Shown in pieces: positions 9,738-20,286 of a stretch of 64,000 nucleotides of DNA (its first letter is position 1; the number at the start of each line of letters is the position of its first letter). This DNA is from Trichomonas vaginalis G3 (Eukaryota; Parabasalia; Trichomonadida; Trichomonadidae). The notes below the pieces were generated by a model. It saw nothing but the letters and a program-made list of their open reading frames with translations. It made no database searches and was not told the origin of the DNA. The DNA lies in the NCBI RefSeq assembly GCF_026262505.1, contig NC_067208.1, positions 8,689,962-8,753,961 on the forward strand, given 5' to 3'. Position numbers and translations under genes: made by a program.

Positions 9738-11378
9738 ATGACGACTAACTATTTAGTGCCAAACACTAAACCGATTAATGGAAATGTGTTTCATTCATTC
9801 GAAAAGATAAATGAAATATTCGCAAAGAATGACGGTAGAAGATATTATAGATAACTTGAAAGTTCATGCTATGACTCTGATGCTCCATATTTTGATGATA
9901 AACAAACTCATTTAAGAATTACAAATCCAGCTCATGATGTGAACCAATTAGGTGACACATATATTAAACGCAAAGTTAAAGCAACTCTAGTTTCAAATAA
10001 AGCTTTCACATGTGATGCCGCTTTTAAATGCATGCGTTTATTCGTTGGTTACAAATCATCAAATCAAAGCTTTAAACAATTAGAAGTAGAAACCGAAAGA
10101 GGTGATGCCGGTTATCTTCAGATGGATTGCGCCCGTGAATCTTTCGCATTTGCAACATATAAACCAAAATCAGAAAGGAAAGTTAAAAAGTTTGTTCATT
10201 CGTTATATAATAATGTTCAAAAATATGATAACTCAGTATGTGGTAAATATATTGACCCTTCAGAAGTTTTCAAGAAAGCAAATGAAGAAGTTGATGTCAC
10301 TTTTGATATGATTATTCCGGTAAATGATTTGTTAGCATTTCAGGCGTTCGATGATTATCCTAAATCATTTGGTGATATCATTCTTAAATATTATGTTTTC
10401 AGGGATACTTTAGTATTTTGTCAGGTTGACCCGTTAAGAGTTGCTGATTTACAAAATTACGTTTATGAAAAGATAACTGATGAAAATTATGAAAAGATTA
10501 TGAATCATGTTTATAAATATGATCGCAAATTCCAACAAATCGGACTTCCTGCCAAATTAATTACAAGCTTAGCCGCTACATCTGCTGAGGCAACAGTTGA
10601 TGACGTTATTATTTCATGCACAAAGATGGAAGTTTTAGAGGATAAATGCATTACACCAGGATACGGTTTAATTGAAGAATCAGTTAAAGCAATACCACGT
10701 TTATTCAGTAAGGAAGATCCATTCATGATTCCAGCTCAACATATTGACGTTCGTTCACTAAATGGAGGTTGCATCACTCCTGAAGGTATTAGCTCAGATT
10801 TCTCATACGCTCTTCATAATGTTACAGATGTTGTGTTAACATTTCCGAAGAATGCAATGCAAAGAACGGTTTTAGAAAATCCAATGCTTCGAGGTCTTCA
10901 GGTCACTATAGATTCCAGAAACTTCCCCGATCAAGCGATGACCACAGTGGGCGACATATTCTTTACACGTATGCTTCAAGCTTCTGATTTAGATGGAGTG
11001 AATGAATGCACAGAAGAATACGAGGACTCATTAACTAGACCACTGAATGCAGATGATGGCACGCCATTAGCTAGAACATGGAAAGACCAAACTTCATTCT
11101 TATGCACTATTCCAGTTCAACGTGATGGAGCGGGTATATTCTTTGATGGATTAGAAACTTTCAACTCACAAGTTACAGTACAAGTGAAAGCTTATCCAAT
11201 CATTCAGGGTGAAAATGACACTTACTGTTCAAAGGTGACAAATCCTCCTCAGGTTTGGTTTACTAGGACTACATATTGGACATGGACACCGGATGAAGGT
11301 TTGAAATATCATCCAACAGGTACACCACCACAGTATAGAAGTTCATATGATGAAATATTGATGAATAGAAATGTTTAA
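9738..11378 (+). pseudogene. Major capsid protein candidate, P1 copy B
   Basis: About 546 codons, broken by about one disruption near the beginning; the remaining 479 codons are open. It contains strand-rich segments such as VKATLVSNKAFTCDAAFKCM and VTVQVKAYPII and ends YRSSYDEILMNRNV. Position next to the packaging ATPase in the same direction, length and duplication in copy A support a double jelly-roll capsid. A T-rich box and ATAAATG precede the start. Confidence 0.65.
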
Positions 11379-11402
11379 AATTATAAATTTATTTTTGATT
11401 AA

Positions 11403-11897
11403 ATGGATTTAAATTCATCCACCCCTTATGAAGAATTAGCAGGAGTATATAATACATACGTAGATGATATGATTAATGAAGCATTGAGTGATAATAGAAA
11501 TGCTCTATCTAAGGAAAAATTAATGAAAATTCCATATTCTGAATGTTACTTAAATTCAATCACTGCAGCAATTGGTAAACAAAATAAAGGTAAAACATTA
11601 ACGATATTAAAACAAATTATCATTATTGCTAACACTTCCCCCTATTCACATGTGTTAATTTATATCAACCGTTCAGGTTCACCTTCAGATGATACATTTG
11701 AATCTTTAAAGCATTTAATCAAAATTCCAATTATTTATTTATCACAAGAAGAAGCAGAAGATTATTTAAAAAACTTTTTAATGTATAAAGAATTATATAA
11801 TACAATCAAGAAGCAAGGATTAGAGGATAAAATTATTGATAAACAACGGGATGAATTATTTGAAACACTTTCTATTTCACAACGAAACGTTTTTTAA
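11403..11897 (+). pseudogene. Packaging ATPase, partial, P1 copy B
   Basis: The first part of the ATPase matches copy A (4752-5577), including the GKQNKGKT Walker A motif. The gene is incomplete here and ends against the convergent polymerase gene. TTTATTTTTGATTAAATG at the start is a clear example of the element promoter-like box. Confidence 0.7.
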
Positions 11898-14800
11898 TTA
11901 CAACATCCATTTTCACAACATACAGCCTTAGTGTGTGCTCCTGTTAATGCAGTCTTACCGATTGTTAAGCGAGTCATTGACCCGTTTTTAAGTTGTAAAT
12001 TAATATTTTGACCATCAAATATCACTTTATCATTTATTATATCCAAATATTTTTTAGGTGTTAATTGCTTATTTTGTCTTAAACTAACACCCTTCATTTT
12101 TTGTGCAATCTTTTTAAAATCACTTCCATCAATTGAACCGTTGAATGATGTATAACACTTAGGACATAAAGCAACCATGTTATCACCTTGTTTCTCAATT
12201 GCTAAACCCAATAATTTTTTCTCATGTGCTTTTTCTTCAGCTTTATTCTTTAATTTAGGTTTAAATTTCTCATCAAAACAGAAGAAATCAAATGGTGCGA
12301 ATTTGAAAATGTTTTTATCATAAAATTTTTTATCGGTAACAATCGCCTGAAATGCTTGAGTGTTAGGAAGACTTGGGTCGCCAGCAATAGCCCAATAAGA
12401 TGAATCAGTATCACCTTCAATGAAATGAAAACGATTAAAATCCATGCATTTATACATAAAATCATAAATGAAAACTAAATACCAGTATTTTGCGTTATCT
12501 AAAGTGAAGAATGCCTCTTGTAAACATGTATCACATCTATAAAATCTATCTTTAAGCATCACTTGATATGTATCTTCACCTATTTCTCTTATGTTTTTAA
12601 ACTTATTTGACATACATGCAACGCGTGCCTTCTGTGCATTCATTATTTTAGTCTTTGCGTAATTTTGTGTATTCATTGCATCGTAACCATATGATCCATT
12701 AAGTGAAATTTTGCAAAATAAACTTTTTCCTTTATTTCCTTCTAATTCAGCCTTTTGTCTTTCGTTCATAAATTTGTTCGCAAATTCATTAAAACAAGTG
12801 TTTTTAGTAAATGTTAAAATTGATTGAATATCATCAATGATAAAATGAAATCTGTCGATTAGATACCATAGATAATAAGAAGAAAATGGTTGATATTGGT
12901 TGTGTGTTGATGCTAACTGAGTTAATTTCCTCTGTTTCTGGTCAACTGGTAGATTGTTTGATTTCATGTAATTATACATAAAACTACCAATTGTTTTTTC
13001 ATCTGTGATAATATCTAAGTTTCTTATTATCGGTAAAAAGTTTATGTAATCATTAATGTATTTTTCATCAATGTGACCCTTTACTTCAGCCACGAATAAA
13101 GTATTTTTCTTCTTAATTATTCCCACTGCTTTTGCTTTCTTTGTTGCTGTATCACAAATGATAACACCATTCAATCTTCCCGGCATATACATTTTATGGT
13201 CAGTATATTGAATGAAATCATGAGGATTAGATGAAAATGATGAAGGATATAATGAATTAAAGTCAACTCCAACGAAATGAGTCATAATATTGGTGGTGTC
13301 CTCATTTGATACAGTTTTAGTTTCTGGACTATATGAAAGTTTATTAATGTGCGTGATTCCTTTAAGATTTACTCTATGTTGAACATTTGATAAACCACCA
13401 GTAATTCCATTACGGAGAATGTGATAAGCTTCAACCGAATCTAAAGTCATTGGTAAATTATTTTTTAATGCGTAATTTCTTAAATTGATTCTTAAACGTT
13501 GAACATCTTCATCTTTATTTGATTTTACGACATTGCAATAACAACACATTAACTGACAATTTTCTTTGGTATGTGGTTTTTCATTATCGATTCTATCCAA
13601 TGTTGGTTTATTTGCATATGTAAACGCTTTACCACACATTTTGCATTTAGATGAAAGGATTAAATCGTGATAGTATTGAAAATCATCCATTGAAACATTA
13701 TTTTTAGTATCCCTTTCTGCTTTTTCATCTTGTTTCTTATATGATTCAATTTTATATTTCCAATACTTTTTCGTTAATTCAAAACTTGATTCTATCTTTT
13801 CCTCAGGATATTTTTCATTAGGATTAAAGTCTTTATATGCTAAAGCGTAACGAATCATTGAAGCATTCGATGATAAAGAAAGATTATGAAGCGTGTCAAT
13901 TTTATAAACAAATGTTTCTTCAATAATTTTATCGATTGGGTCAATCATAATTTCAACATCTTTATTGCAATAATGAATAAAATATTCTAATCTATTCTTA
14001 AAGTTTTTAGCATCATTGAGATATATTTGATAATCACTATCTGATATAGTTTCTTGAGTTAATGCTGAATAAAATGAATCTTTCGTGAATGGTTCCTCTT
14101 TATATAATTCTTCTTCGTAATTTTCCCATGTGATGAATTGATAAGGGAAAAAGGATTTAACACGTGATTTATTGTTTCCGAAATCTTGAGTGAATTGGTC
14201 TAATGTCCCACCCGCTATATAATTTCTGATGTCAATAAATCTCAATTCATATGGAACGTTTGTTTTCTTTACAATGATTTGCTTAAATTGTGAAGATGAA
14301 CCCAGCATTGATTTTATTTTCCATTTTGCAGTGTTTAAATCACGAAGAATTAAATTTAAATCAAACTTTCCCGAATTAAAACCTATGATATTCGCTTTAT
14401 TGAATTCCTCATCTAGAAGTTCTTTAAATGCTTCCTTCTGTTTTTCATTTAATGTATGGGACAAAGTCCCCGCCGTTTGCGATTTCAATAATTCATTGTA
14501 TTGACTCATATTTGATTCAACAACTAATGAACAGGTTGAAAATAAAAACTCAATCCAATCAGAAATAAAAGAATCACTCGAAGTTAAGCAAAAATTCCTC
14601 GTATATGTTTTATCATTTAATTTAACCATTGATGATACCATGAATGGTTTTAAGTAAGCGTTCAAAGTTGCACACTCAGAAAGTTGTAATTCTTCTTTAG
14701 TCTCTAATGTTTCGAAGTCAAAAGTAATATAATATCTTGTCGGTTGATAATATTCCTGCAAATTATGAGCTAATAACCACTGATATATCTTCTGTTTCGT

Positions 14801-15352
14801 AATATGTGGTGCATATGGTTGCTGTGTCTTTTGCAATTGAACGTCTTGAATTAATCTTCCATTATTTTCTTTACATTCCTCACAATGCTTTAAAAATCTT
14901 CTTTGGTTTTTCCTTTCTGGATCATCACGGATAGAATAAACTTCTTCTTTACAATATGGACAAACTTTATAGCCGGTGAGTGCTTCAACGTCTGTTATTC
15001 TGTCAGCGTGAAGTTTTCCACATGGACTCTGTGTTAATAAAATATTTACTGTTTCAAATTCTGGATCTATCATTATTGATTCCACTAATGGAAAGTCTAC
15101 CTTATTTATGTCCACGTCTTCTGGTTGAGGATCACAATAATAGAAATCAATATTAACATTTAACATTCTCGCTAATCTCTCACTTTCTGATGAAATGTCA
15201 AACCCTTCATATGCATCTATTGCTTCATTTAAATAGCTTCTACGAGTTTTAGGATTAGCACCATCAGGAATGTTATAGAAGCGTTTAAATAACCTTCTAC
15301 CTTCTGCTCTAATTTGATTATCATTCATTTTAGCTGTTCCGTTTTTGTTCAT
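11894..15352 (-). CDS. polB: Protein-primed family B DNA polymerase, P1
   Basis: 1152-residue frame. A zinc-ribbon-like CPYC...HCEEC lies at about residues 129-157. The 3-5 exonuclease motifs follow: Exo I FDFETLE (about 211), Exo II GFNSGKFDLN and Exo III YCNKDVEIM. Polymerase motifs are A, VDFNSLYPSS (about 697); B, KISLNGSYGYD (about 884); and C, EGDTDS (about 981). Between exonuclease and motif A, at about 567-612, sits CKMCGKAF..LDRIDNEKPHTKENC..CCYCN. This looks like an HNH or treble-clef module. The enzyme would replicate the element by protein priming. The frame is whole. The C-terminus is Cys-rich (CCENGCCN). Confidence 0.9.
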   Translation of the reverse strand: MNKNGTAKMNDNQIRAEGRRLFKRFYNIPDGANPKTRRSYLNEAIDAYEGFDISSESERLARMLNVNIDFYYCDPQPEDVDINKVDFPLVESIMIDPEFETVNILLTQSPCGKLHADRITDVEALTGYKVCPYCKEEVYSIRDDPERKNQRRFLKHCEECKENNGRLIQDVQLQKTQQPYAPHITKQKIYQWLLAHNLQEYYQPTRYYITFDFETLETKEELQLSECATLNAYLKPFMVSSMVKLNDKTYTRNFCLTSSDSFISDWIEFLFSTCSLVVESNMSQYNELLKSQTAGTLSHTLNEKQKEAFKELLDEEFNKANIIGFNSGKFDLNLILRDLNTAKWKIKSMLGSSSQFKQIIVKKTNVPYELRFIDIRNYIAGGTLDQFTQDFGNNKSRVKSFFPYQFITWENYEEELYKEEPFTKDSFYSALTQETISDSDYQIYLNDAKNFKNRLEYFIHYCNKDVEIMIDPIDKIIEETFVYKIDTLHNLSLSSNASMIRYALAYKDFNPNEKYPEEKIESSFELTKKYWKYKIESYKKQDEKAERDTKNNVSMDDFQYYHDLILSSKCKMCGKAFTYANKPTLDRIDNEKPHTKENCQLMCCYCNVVKSNKDEDVQRLRINLRNYALKNNLPMTLDSVEAYHILRNGITGGLSNVQHRVNLKGITHINKLSYSPETKTVSNEDTTNIMTHFVGVDFNSLYPSSFSSNPHDFIQYTDHKMYMPGRLNGVIICDTATKKAKAVGIIKKKNTLFVAEVKGHIDEKYINDYINFLPIIRNLDIITDEKTIGSFMYNYMKSNNLPVDQKQRKLTQLASTHNQYQPFSSYYLWYLIDRFHFIIDDIQSILTFTKNTCFNEFANKFMNERQKAELEGNKGKSLFCKISLNGSYGYDAMNTQNYAKTKIMNAQKARVACMSNKFKNIREIGEDTYQVMLKDRFYRCDTCLQEAFFTLDNAKYWYLVFIYDFMYKCMDFNRFHFIEGDTDSSYWAIAGDPSLPNTQAFQAIVTDKKFYDKNIFKFAPFDFFCFDEKFKPKLKNKAEEKAHEKKLLGLAIEKQGDNMVALCPKCYTSFNGSIDGSDFKKIAQKMKGVSLRQNKQLTPKKYLDIINDKVIFDGQNINLQLKNGSMTRLTIGKTALTGAHTKAVCCENGCCN

Positions 15353-15401
15353 TTATGTAAGAATAAAAAATTAAAAAATAAATAAAAATAAAGTTTATTT
15401 T

Positions 15402-16523
15402 TTAAAGCCCATAAAATGAATTAAGAACACATAAATTTTTATCATCTGCGACGTGACGAATACATTTTAATTTACTCAAGAATGCATATCCTGACACATT
15501 AAATCTAATTTCTGTCTTATTTAATTTCACAACTTTGAAAAGGAATGTATGAATAGCTATAAAATGATGAGAAGATGTTTTATGGGTTGCTTCCATTTTT
15601 TCTGAAATAAATGAATAAATATAATGTTTATAAGTTTTCATATCTTTTATATTCTTAATAACGAATGGTATAGCCCTTTCAACTTCGTCTTCCTTCGGTG
15701 CTGTTCTTTCATATGAAACATTATTAGTATCTTCAACAATGAAACCACAATCACACAAAATTTTATAGGTTCCAATGGTTTCTTTTGATATTTTATCTAA
15801 TAAATCAAAACTTTATCAACACCTGTGCATTTATTTAAATAATAATTTGTGTAAATATCATGATCTTCTTTCTTAATCGTATTAGTTGCATATGTCACGT
15901 TTTTAAGAGCTTTTTTGAATTTTTCGGAATCTAAAGGTGGTGAAAGTAAGATACAAGGGTATTCTTCATTATCAATAAATTGTAACTTATGTTTACGAAT
16001 AAATTTAGTACCTTCTTCTGAAAGTGTTTCGTCTATTTCACCATCTAATAAATTTTGTGTTGATTCTGAGACATAATTTTTATATCTTTCTTCATGAGAT
16101 TTCTGAACTGCTGATTCTGAAGCTGGGATATTCATTAAACCCTCTACTTCATTTTCATTATATTTTTCAACTTCTCTTAATTCCTTAATTTTTTCATCTA
16201 TTTCATCTCTTATTTTTCAGTCTTTCAATTTCAATTTCATCGTATTCATCATCATCTTTAATCCGTTCTTCATAATATTCAGGGAAAACATCAGGTTCTT
16301 TAGGTTTTTCTTCTTCAGATGTGGGATATAAGAAATTTATAACATCATCTTTATTCATTTTTCCATCATAATCTAAATCATTTAATAACTCCGCGAATTT
16401 TTGACAATTTCTTAAATAATATTTATCAACTTCATAACACATCTCATCTAATATATCCTTTATTTCCTCGTTTGTGAATCCTAATTTTTTAACGTTGTTA
16501 GTTTTGACGCTCATTTCATACAA
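15402..16523 (-). pseudogene. Gene upstream of polymerase, P1
   Basis: Three closely spaced open pieces in one direction look like one gene, broken about twice. The first part, FTNEEIKDILDEMCYEVDKY and NDLDYDGKMNKDDVINFLYP, resembles LEHSEIKQLLTEANIDVAKH and NDYNGAISYDRIHEFIKP in the P2 gene at 33008-33658. That gene also sits just upstream of polymerase. A replication accessory role, perhaps the terminal protein, is a guess from position only. Confidence 0.5.
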
Positions 16524-16577
16524 AATAAAAAAAATAAAATAATAAACATAACTAAGTTTTAATTTTTCGTAAGAAGT

Positions 16578-16892
16578 TTATTTTATTTTTATATATAAAT
16601 CATTCTTAAGGTCAAACAGACTTCTTATTTTTATATGAATTCCTTCCTCTTTAATGTCATCAATGATTTCCATTTCATTATTTTCAATTTCTTCTTCTCG
16701 TTTATGAGGTCTTTGATTATGACTCCATTGATTCCATGAAATTAAATATTCTTTATCATTATATTTATACCTCATTAGCTTATTTTGGCTTTCATATTCA
16801 TTTAATAATTCACAATCTTCATTTTTAAATTGAAGTTTAACCCATTCAGGATTTAAACAATGTTTAATTAATCGCGGAATATCTGACATCAT
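16578..16892 (-). CDS. Repeat-domain protein in terminal repeat, second version
   Basis: 104 residues. The first 73 match the gene at 8384-8851 (MMSDIPRLIKHCLNPEWVK); the C-terminus differs because the terminal repeat ends inside the gene. Function unknown. Confidence 0.55.
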   Translation of the reverse strand: MMSDIPRLIKHCLNPEWVKLQFKNEDCELLNEYESQNKLMRYKYNDKEYLISWNQWSHNQRPHKREEEIENNEMEIIDDIKEEGIHIKIRSLFDLKNDLYIKIK

Positions 16893-17044
16893 CTATATAT
16901 AGCTTCTTTTATAAAAGATAAAAAAATAAATTATTTTAAAATTAATGTTAATTTTTTTAATGATTTATAAATAAATATATTTTAATGCATCGTCTATATA
17001 TAGATGTAACAAAAAAGTCACACAACCCGTCATATCCTACTACT
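16640..17044. repeat. Terminal inverted repeat of P1 copy B
   Basis: About 405 bases matching 8602-9006; ends at the AGTAGTAGG terminus. The host flank follows directly. Confidence 0.8.
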
Positions 17045-17050
17045 ACAATT

Positions 17051-17285
17051 TACATCATAAGAAGCGATAAGAGCTTCATGAAAAGCATCAATATTTCCAA
17101 ATTACTACTTGGTCAAGTGATGTAGAACGCGATTCCGAAATACCCTGATTCAGTTCTGGACCTGAACATCATAAAACGAATTAAAATACCCATTAATTCA
17201 CAGCGGTATCAATGAAGTTCGTCTATTTGATTTCAAAGACCATCTGCAGTGTATTTCTTCACAATTATAAGTTTATTTGTTTTAA
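17051..17285 (-). pseudogene. Relic of a PH-kinase paralogue
   Basis: Read on the minus strand, pieces match the host kinase at 60100-61296 in order. KKYTADGL matches KRYSTEGL, NQIDELH then YRCELMG matches NQTDELDRYRRELMG, ISESRSTSLDQVV matches ISEPRPSSLDQVL, and NIDAFHEALIAS matches NIDVSHEALIIS. Stops and shifts interrupt it, and the segment between SLDQV and NID is missing, about 180 codons in the intact gene. The Polinton copy B terminus abuts its 3-prime end. It is a dead host paralogue. Confidence 0.7.
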
Positions 17286-17417
17286 TATAGTATCACATAT
17301 GAGATTATTTGAATATTTATATGAAAAATAAACTTAATATGATTAATTGATAGAAAATATGGATATTTATTCATTTTTTCAGGTTAATGAAACATTCAAG
17401 AAGAAATTTAACCGAAA

Positions 17418-18533
17418 TTAACTTTTTTTCTTCTTTTTAGATCGTATCAAAACAAGTTCGAATAGAAATGGGTATTCTGCTTCACATTTACCTAATGAAA
17501 GAAGTTCAAGCCTGAGAATAAATGGATCTGCAGCCATTTCATCTGTATTAACTGCGCCATCAGATGCAGTACTGGCAGTTAAATCACTTCCAGTACAGTT
17601 TATAACTGTAATAAGTCCATTGTGTGCAAAAAATGTATATTGGACTTTGTTTTCTAAAAAAATACAATCTGAAACAGTAACATTTGGTGAATTATGATAA
17701 GTTGTAAGGAGACCACGAAAATAAGCATTTTGAAGACATGAGTTATTTTTGAATATTGGTTTTTTAACAAATGAATTAGGTGTTGATTCATGGAACATGC
17801 AAGCTTCGCTATAAATATGGTTATCATTAGAAATGAAACAACAAAATTTAACATCAACAGGATCATTTCCAAAATAATAACCTGCATAGTGACTACATTT
17901 TGTATTAGTATTGTTTGTAGAAATAAGAGTTTTATCTCCATAAGATTGATGTATACTATCATATCCAATTTTATCTGTATAATTATAATATTTAGTAGAA
18001 TTTATAATGGAGAACGTATTTTCATCGTAGCAGCATTTAAAGAGAGAGCCTAAGACGACAAAATTTTTGTTATACTTTATTGGAATATCTATACATGGAT
18101 GAGGCCAAATATGATCAGATTCGCAATTTAATATTTTTCCTGCGTTAACTTCTACAAAGGAAAATAGTCCTTTGCCAATAGTGGAGCATTTAAAAGCACA
18201 AAATCGGTCTTGTACGATGGAGCTGTTGCCCTTGAAGAAGATGCAGCCACCATCTCCTTTATTTTTAGTAATATTAGTAAACGTACATATCGAATGTAAC
18301 AATTTAATATAATCAACACTGCAATTAATGATATTATCTGAAAAATTGATGAAATCTGAAGAAAGTAAAAAGAAATTTTTGTCAATAGATGGACTTGAGT
18401 TGTTTATAATGTTCGTATAGTGTTTTGCCGGCTTCCCGTAGTATTCTTCCCAGATCTCGTTTGGAAAACTAGCTTCATTGAAAGCTAGTTTTCCAAAGAG
18501 ATTTTCAATGAAAAAAGGAACTTCCCTTATCAA
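17418..18533 (-). CDS. Cys/Asn-rich beta-helix-like protein, no clear ATG
   Basis: 371 open codons with repeated short units such as GDGGCIFFKGNSSIVQDRFC, FKNNSC and VSDCIFLENK. This is the rhythm of right-handed beta-helix surface proteins, although the family is not confirmed. The C-terminus is Lys-rich (RSKKKKKS) after GKCEAEYPF, a tail shared with 58713-59753 and, more loosely, 56226-57278. There is no in-frame ATG before the conserved REVPFFIENLFG segment, and an in-frame stop lies upstream. So either the 5-prime end is lost or it is a recent pseudogene. Confidence 0.55.
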   Translation of the reverse strand: MIREVPFFIENLFGKLAFNEASFPNEIWEEYYGKPAKHYTNIINNSSPSIDKNFFLLSSDFINFSDNIINCSVDYIKLLHSICTFTNITKNKGDGGCIFFKGNSSIVQDRFCAFKCSTIGKGLFSFVEVNAGKILNCESDHIWPHPCIDIPIKYNKNFVVLGSLFKCCYDENTFSIINSTKYYNYTDKIGYDSIHQSYGDKTLISTNNTNTKCSHYAGYYFGNDPVDVKFCCFISNDNHIYSEACMFHESTPNSFVKKPIFKNNSCLQNAYFRGLLTTYHNSPNVTVSDCIFLENKVQYTFFAHNGLITVINCTGSDLTASTASDGAVNTDEMAADPFILRLELLSLGKCEAEYPFLFELVLIRSKKKKKS

Positions 18534-19714
18534 TAAATTGGATAATTAATATCTACATGTATATATGGTTTCTTTTATGCGGGTATTGTTGTAAACAGAA
18601 ATTCATCAAAAGTGACACCTCAGAAAAGCTAAAATATTGAATTTTTGGAACTTTTGATAGAGCACGTTTTTAAATATTAATTAAAGTAAATGTATATTTT
18701 GTAAAGATTCTTTTTAATAAAAAAATAAAATTTTGAAGAAGAACACAAAATCTTCTGAAAAATAATATCACATAAACTCATATTATTTTCTAATAGGCAA
18801 AATCGCAACCGAATTTTTAAATCTAGATTTTGATGATAAATTGTGATTTTTAGCTTAAATCGCGATTTTTTTCTGTTCGCAATTTTTCAGAAGTTCGCGA
18901 TTTTATAAAAAATCGAAATTTTTCTTTGCGATCGAGATTTAAAAATTCGGTTGCGATTTTGCCTAATATATAACTATTTTATATAAAAATCAAATTCAAT
19001 GATCTTAAAAGCGAAGGATAAACCTCAAAATTTACGAATATAATGAGTGGGAATATAATGCTTATCTATCATAAAACCATATGAAATATCAATTTTTGCT
19101 TTACGCCTAATTTTTGACGACAATTAGCAAAAAATGTTAAATGTTAACACTCAGTCCATTTGAATATGAAAAATAAAATTGACTTTGATTAAATGTTTTT
19201 ATTTATCATGCAATTCTTCTTGCGACCAAAGATTTGAATAAAATTTCAAAAAATAAGATAGCTTAAAAAATAATATACGGTAGTGTTTACTAATAGATGA
19301 ATAGTATATAAATTCTATTAAAATGGATTTGATCCAAAAAAATATAAAATCAAAAATAATTGTTATAATTTAAATGAAGAAGTAATTTAAAACGATTTTA
19401 TTTATGATCAAATTTTATATAGTTTAGATATGTTGGCCAAAAATTTTCGTGTTATTTTTTGTGTTTAAGCATAAATTATGTATTTACTTATGAAAAATAA
19501 GCATTTTATTTATTATCATAAAGATATACCATAACAATTGATACCTCTGACCTCTAAAAAAAATGTAAACATTATTGTTTATATACTATGTTTTTAGATT
19601 TACAGACTCTTCTGAGCTCTTCCCACATATAAACATGTGATAATAACACATACATACTCCCTTCATATTCTGATCTCATGACATATTACCCCAAAAACTA
19701 TATTTATACAACAC
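18534..19714. other. AT-rich host intergenic DNA
   Basis: No gene is seen on either strand. The only structured item is the inverted-repeat element at 18794-18965. Confidence 0.5.
18794..18965. mobile_element. 172 bp MITE-like inverted-repeat element
   Basis: Perfect 31-base terminal inverted repeats beginning TAGGCAAAATCGCAACCGAA at 18794-18824 and 18935-18965. The interior has related AATCGCGATTTT-like words. It is non-coding, like a small non-autonomous DNA transposon. A target duplication is not clear. Confidence 0.55.
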
Positions 19715-20240
19715 AGTTAGTATACATATCTTGGGTACGGCGGCACTGCGTTCCACCTTACCCAAGATAACGGTTTGACACTTTACAAAACTGTTAACGT
19801 ATATTTTACAACACAAACACGAACACAAACTTAACCTTAAATATTTACAAAGCCGTCAACCACTTCACCTCACTAACGACTTCGCTAACGACTTCACTAA
19901 TGTAAAAAATAAACGTTCTCACTTACAAAAGTATTGCAACTCCTCCCATTGCTGTGCTTCACATAACAGCTCATAATCTTCTGACTCACTTTCTTCTTCA
20001 TATAGGTCAAAATCACTGTCAAAATAAATGTATGTAAGTTTTGACAAAGCTAATGAAACACGCTTACCGTTTGTATCTATTGCTTTTATATATCTCCCAT
20101 TATGTTTGTTGTCGTAAACGCTCAAACTAACTTTACCCTTTCTCCCTCGTATCTGATAGAATGTATTTTCACGAGGAACGAAGAACAAATTCTTGAACTC
20201 ATGATCGTTGTAGTTTGTTATCTCAATAGTTTTCGTCATT
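19715..20240. repeat. Left terminal inverted repeat of P2
   Basis: Matches 46096-46618 in reverse. The inner 450 bases are almost identical. The stretch about 25-75 bases from the tip, after CTTGGGTACGG, differs more between ends. Confidence 0.85.
19919..20239 (-). CDS. Small acidic-tailed protein in terminal repeat (left)
   Basis: 106 residues from ATG 20239: MTKTIEITNY, a central FVPRENTFYQIRGRKGKVSL segment and an acidic tail (LYEEESESEDYE). The right-end copy at 46098-46418 differs at one residue. Duplication in both termini and an element-type T-rich box suggest it is expressed. Function unknown. Confidence 0.7.
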   Translation of the reverse strand: MTKTIEITNYNDHEFKNLFFVPRENTFYQIRGRKGKVSLSVYDNKHNGRYIKAIDTNGKRVSLALSKLTYIYFDSDFDLYEEESESEDYELLCEAQQWEELQYFCK

Positions 20241-20286
20241 ACATCCAAATAAAAATTTTCAGTAAAAATAAAACTAATGAAATATT

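Larger units (their letters stand above)
9007..17044. mobile_element. Polinton family 1, copy B (interrupted by copy A)
   Basis: Carries the capsid region in forward orientation, then a partial ATPase, the polymerase, an upstream gene and a terminal repeat ending at 17044. Its left part should resume beyond the far end of copy A, outside the window. It is broken, with roughly five disruptions besides the insertion. It lacks room for the fibre and integrase genes seen elsewhere. The flank after 17044 starts ACAATT, the possible 6 bp target duplication. Confidence 0.75.

Noticed and set aside
5104-11882. Assembly artefact palindrome
   Set aside because: The junction is a true Polinton terminus, the arms differ at many bases, and gene content beyond the arms differs.
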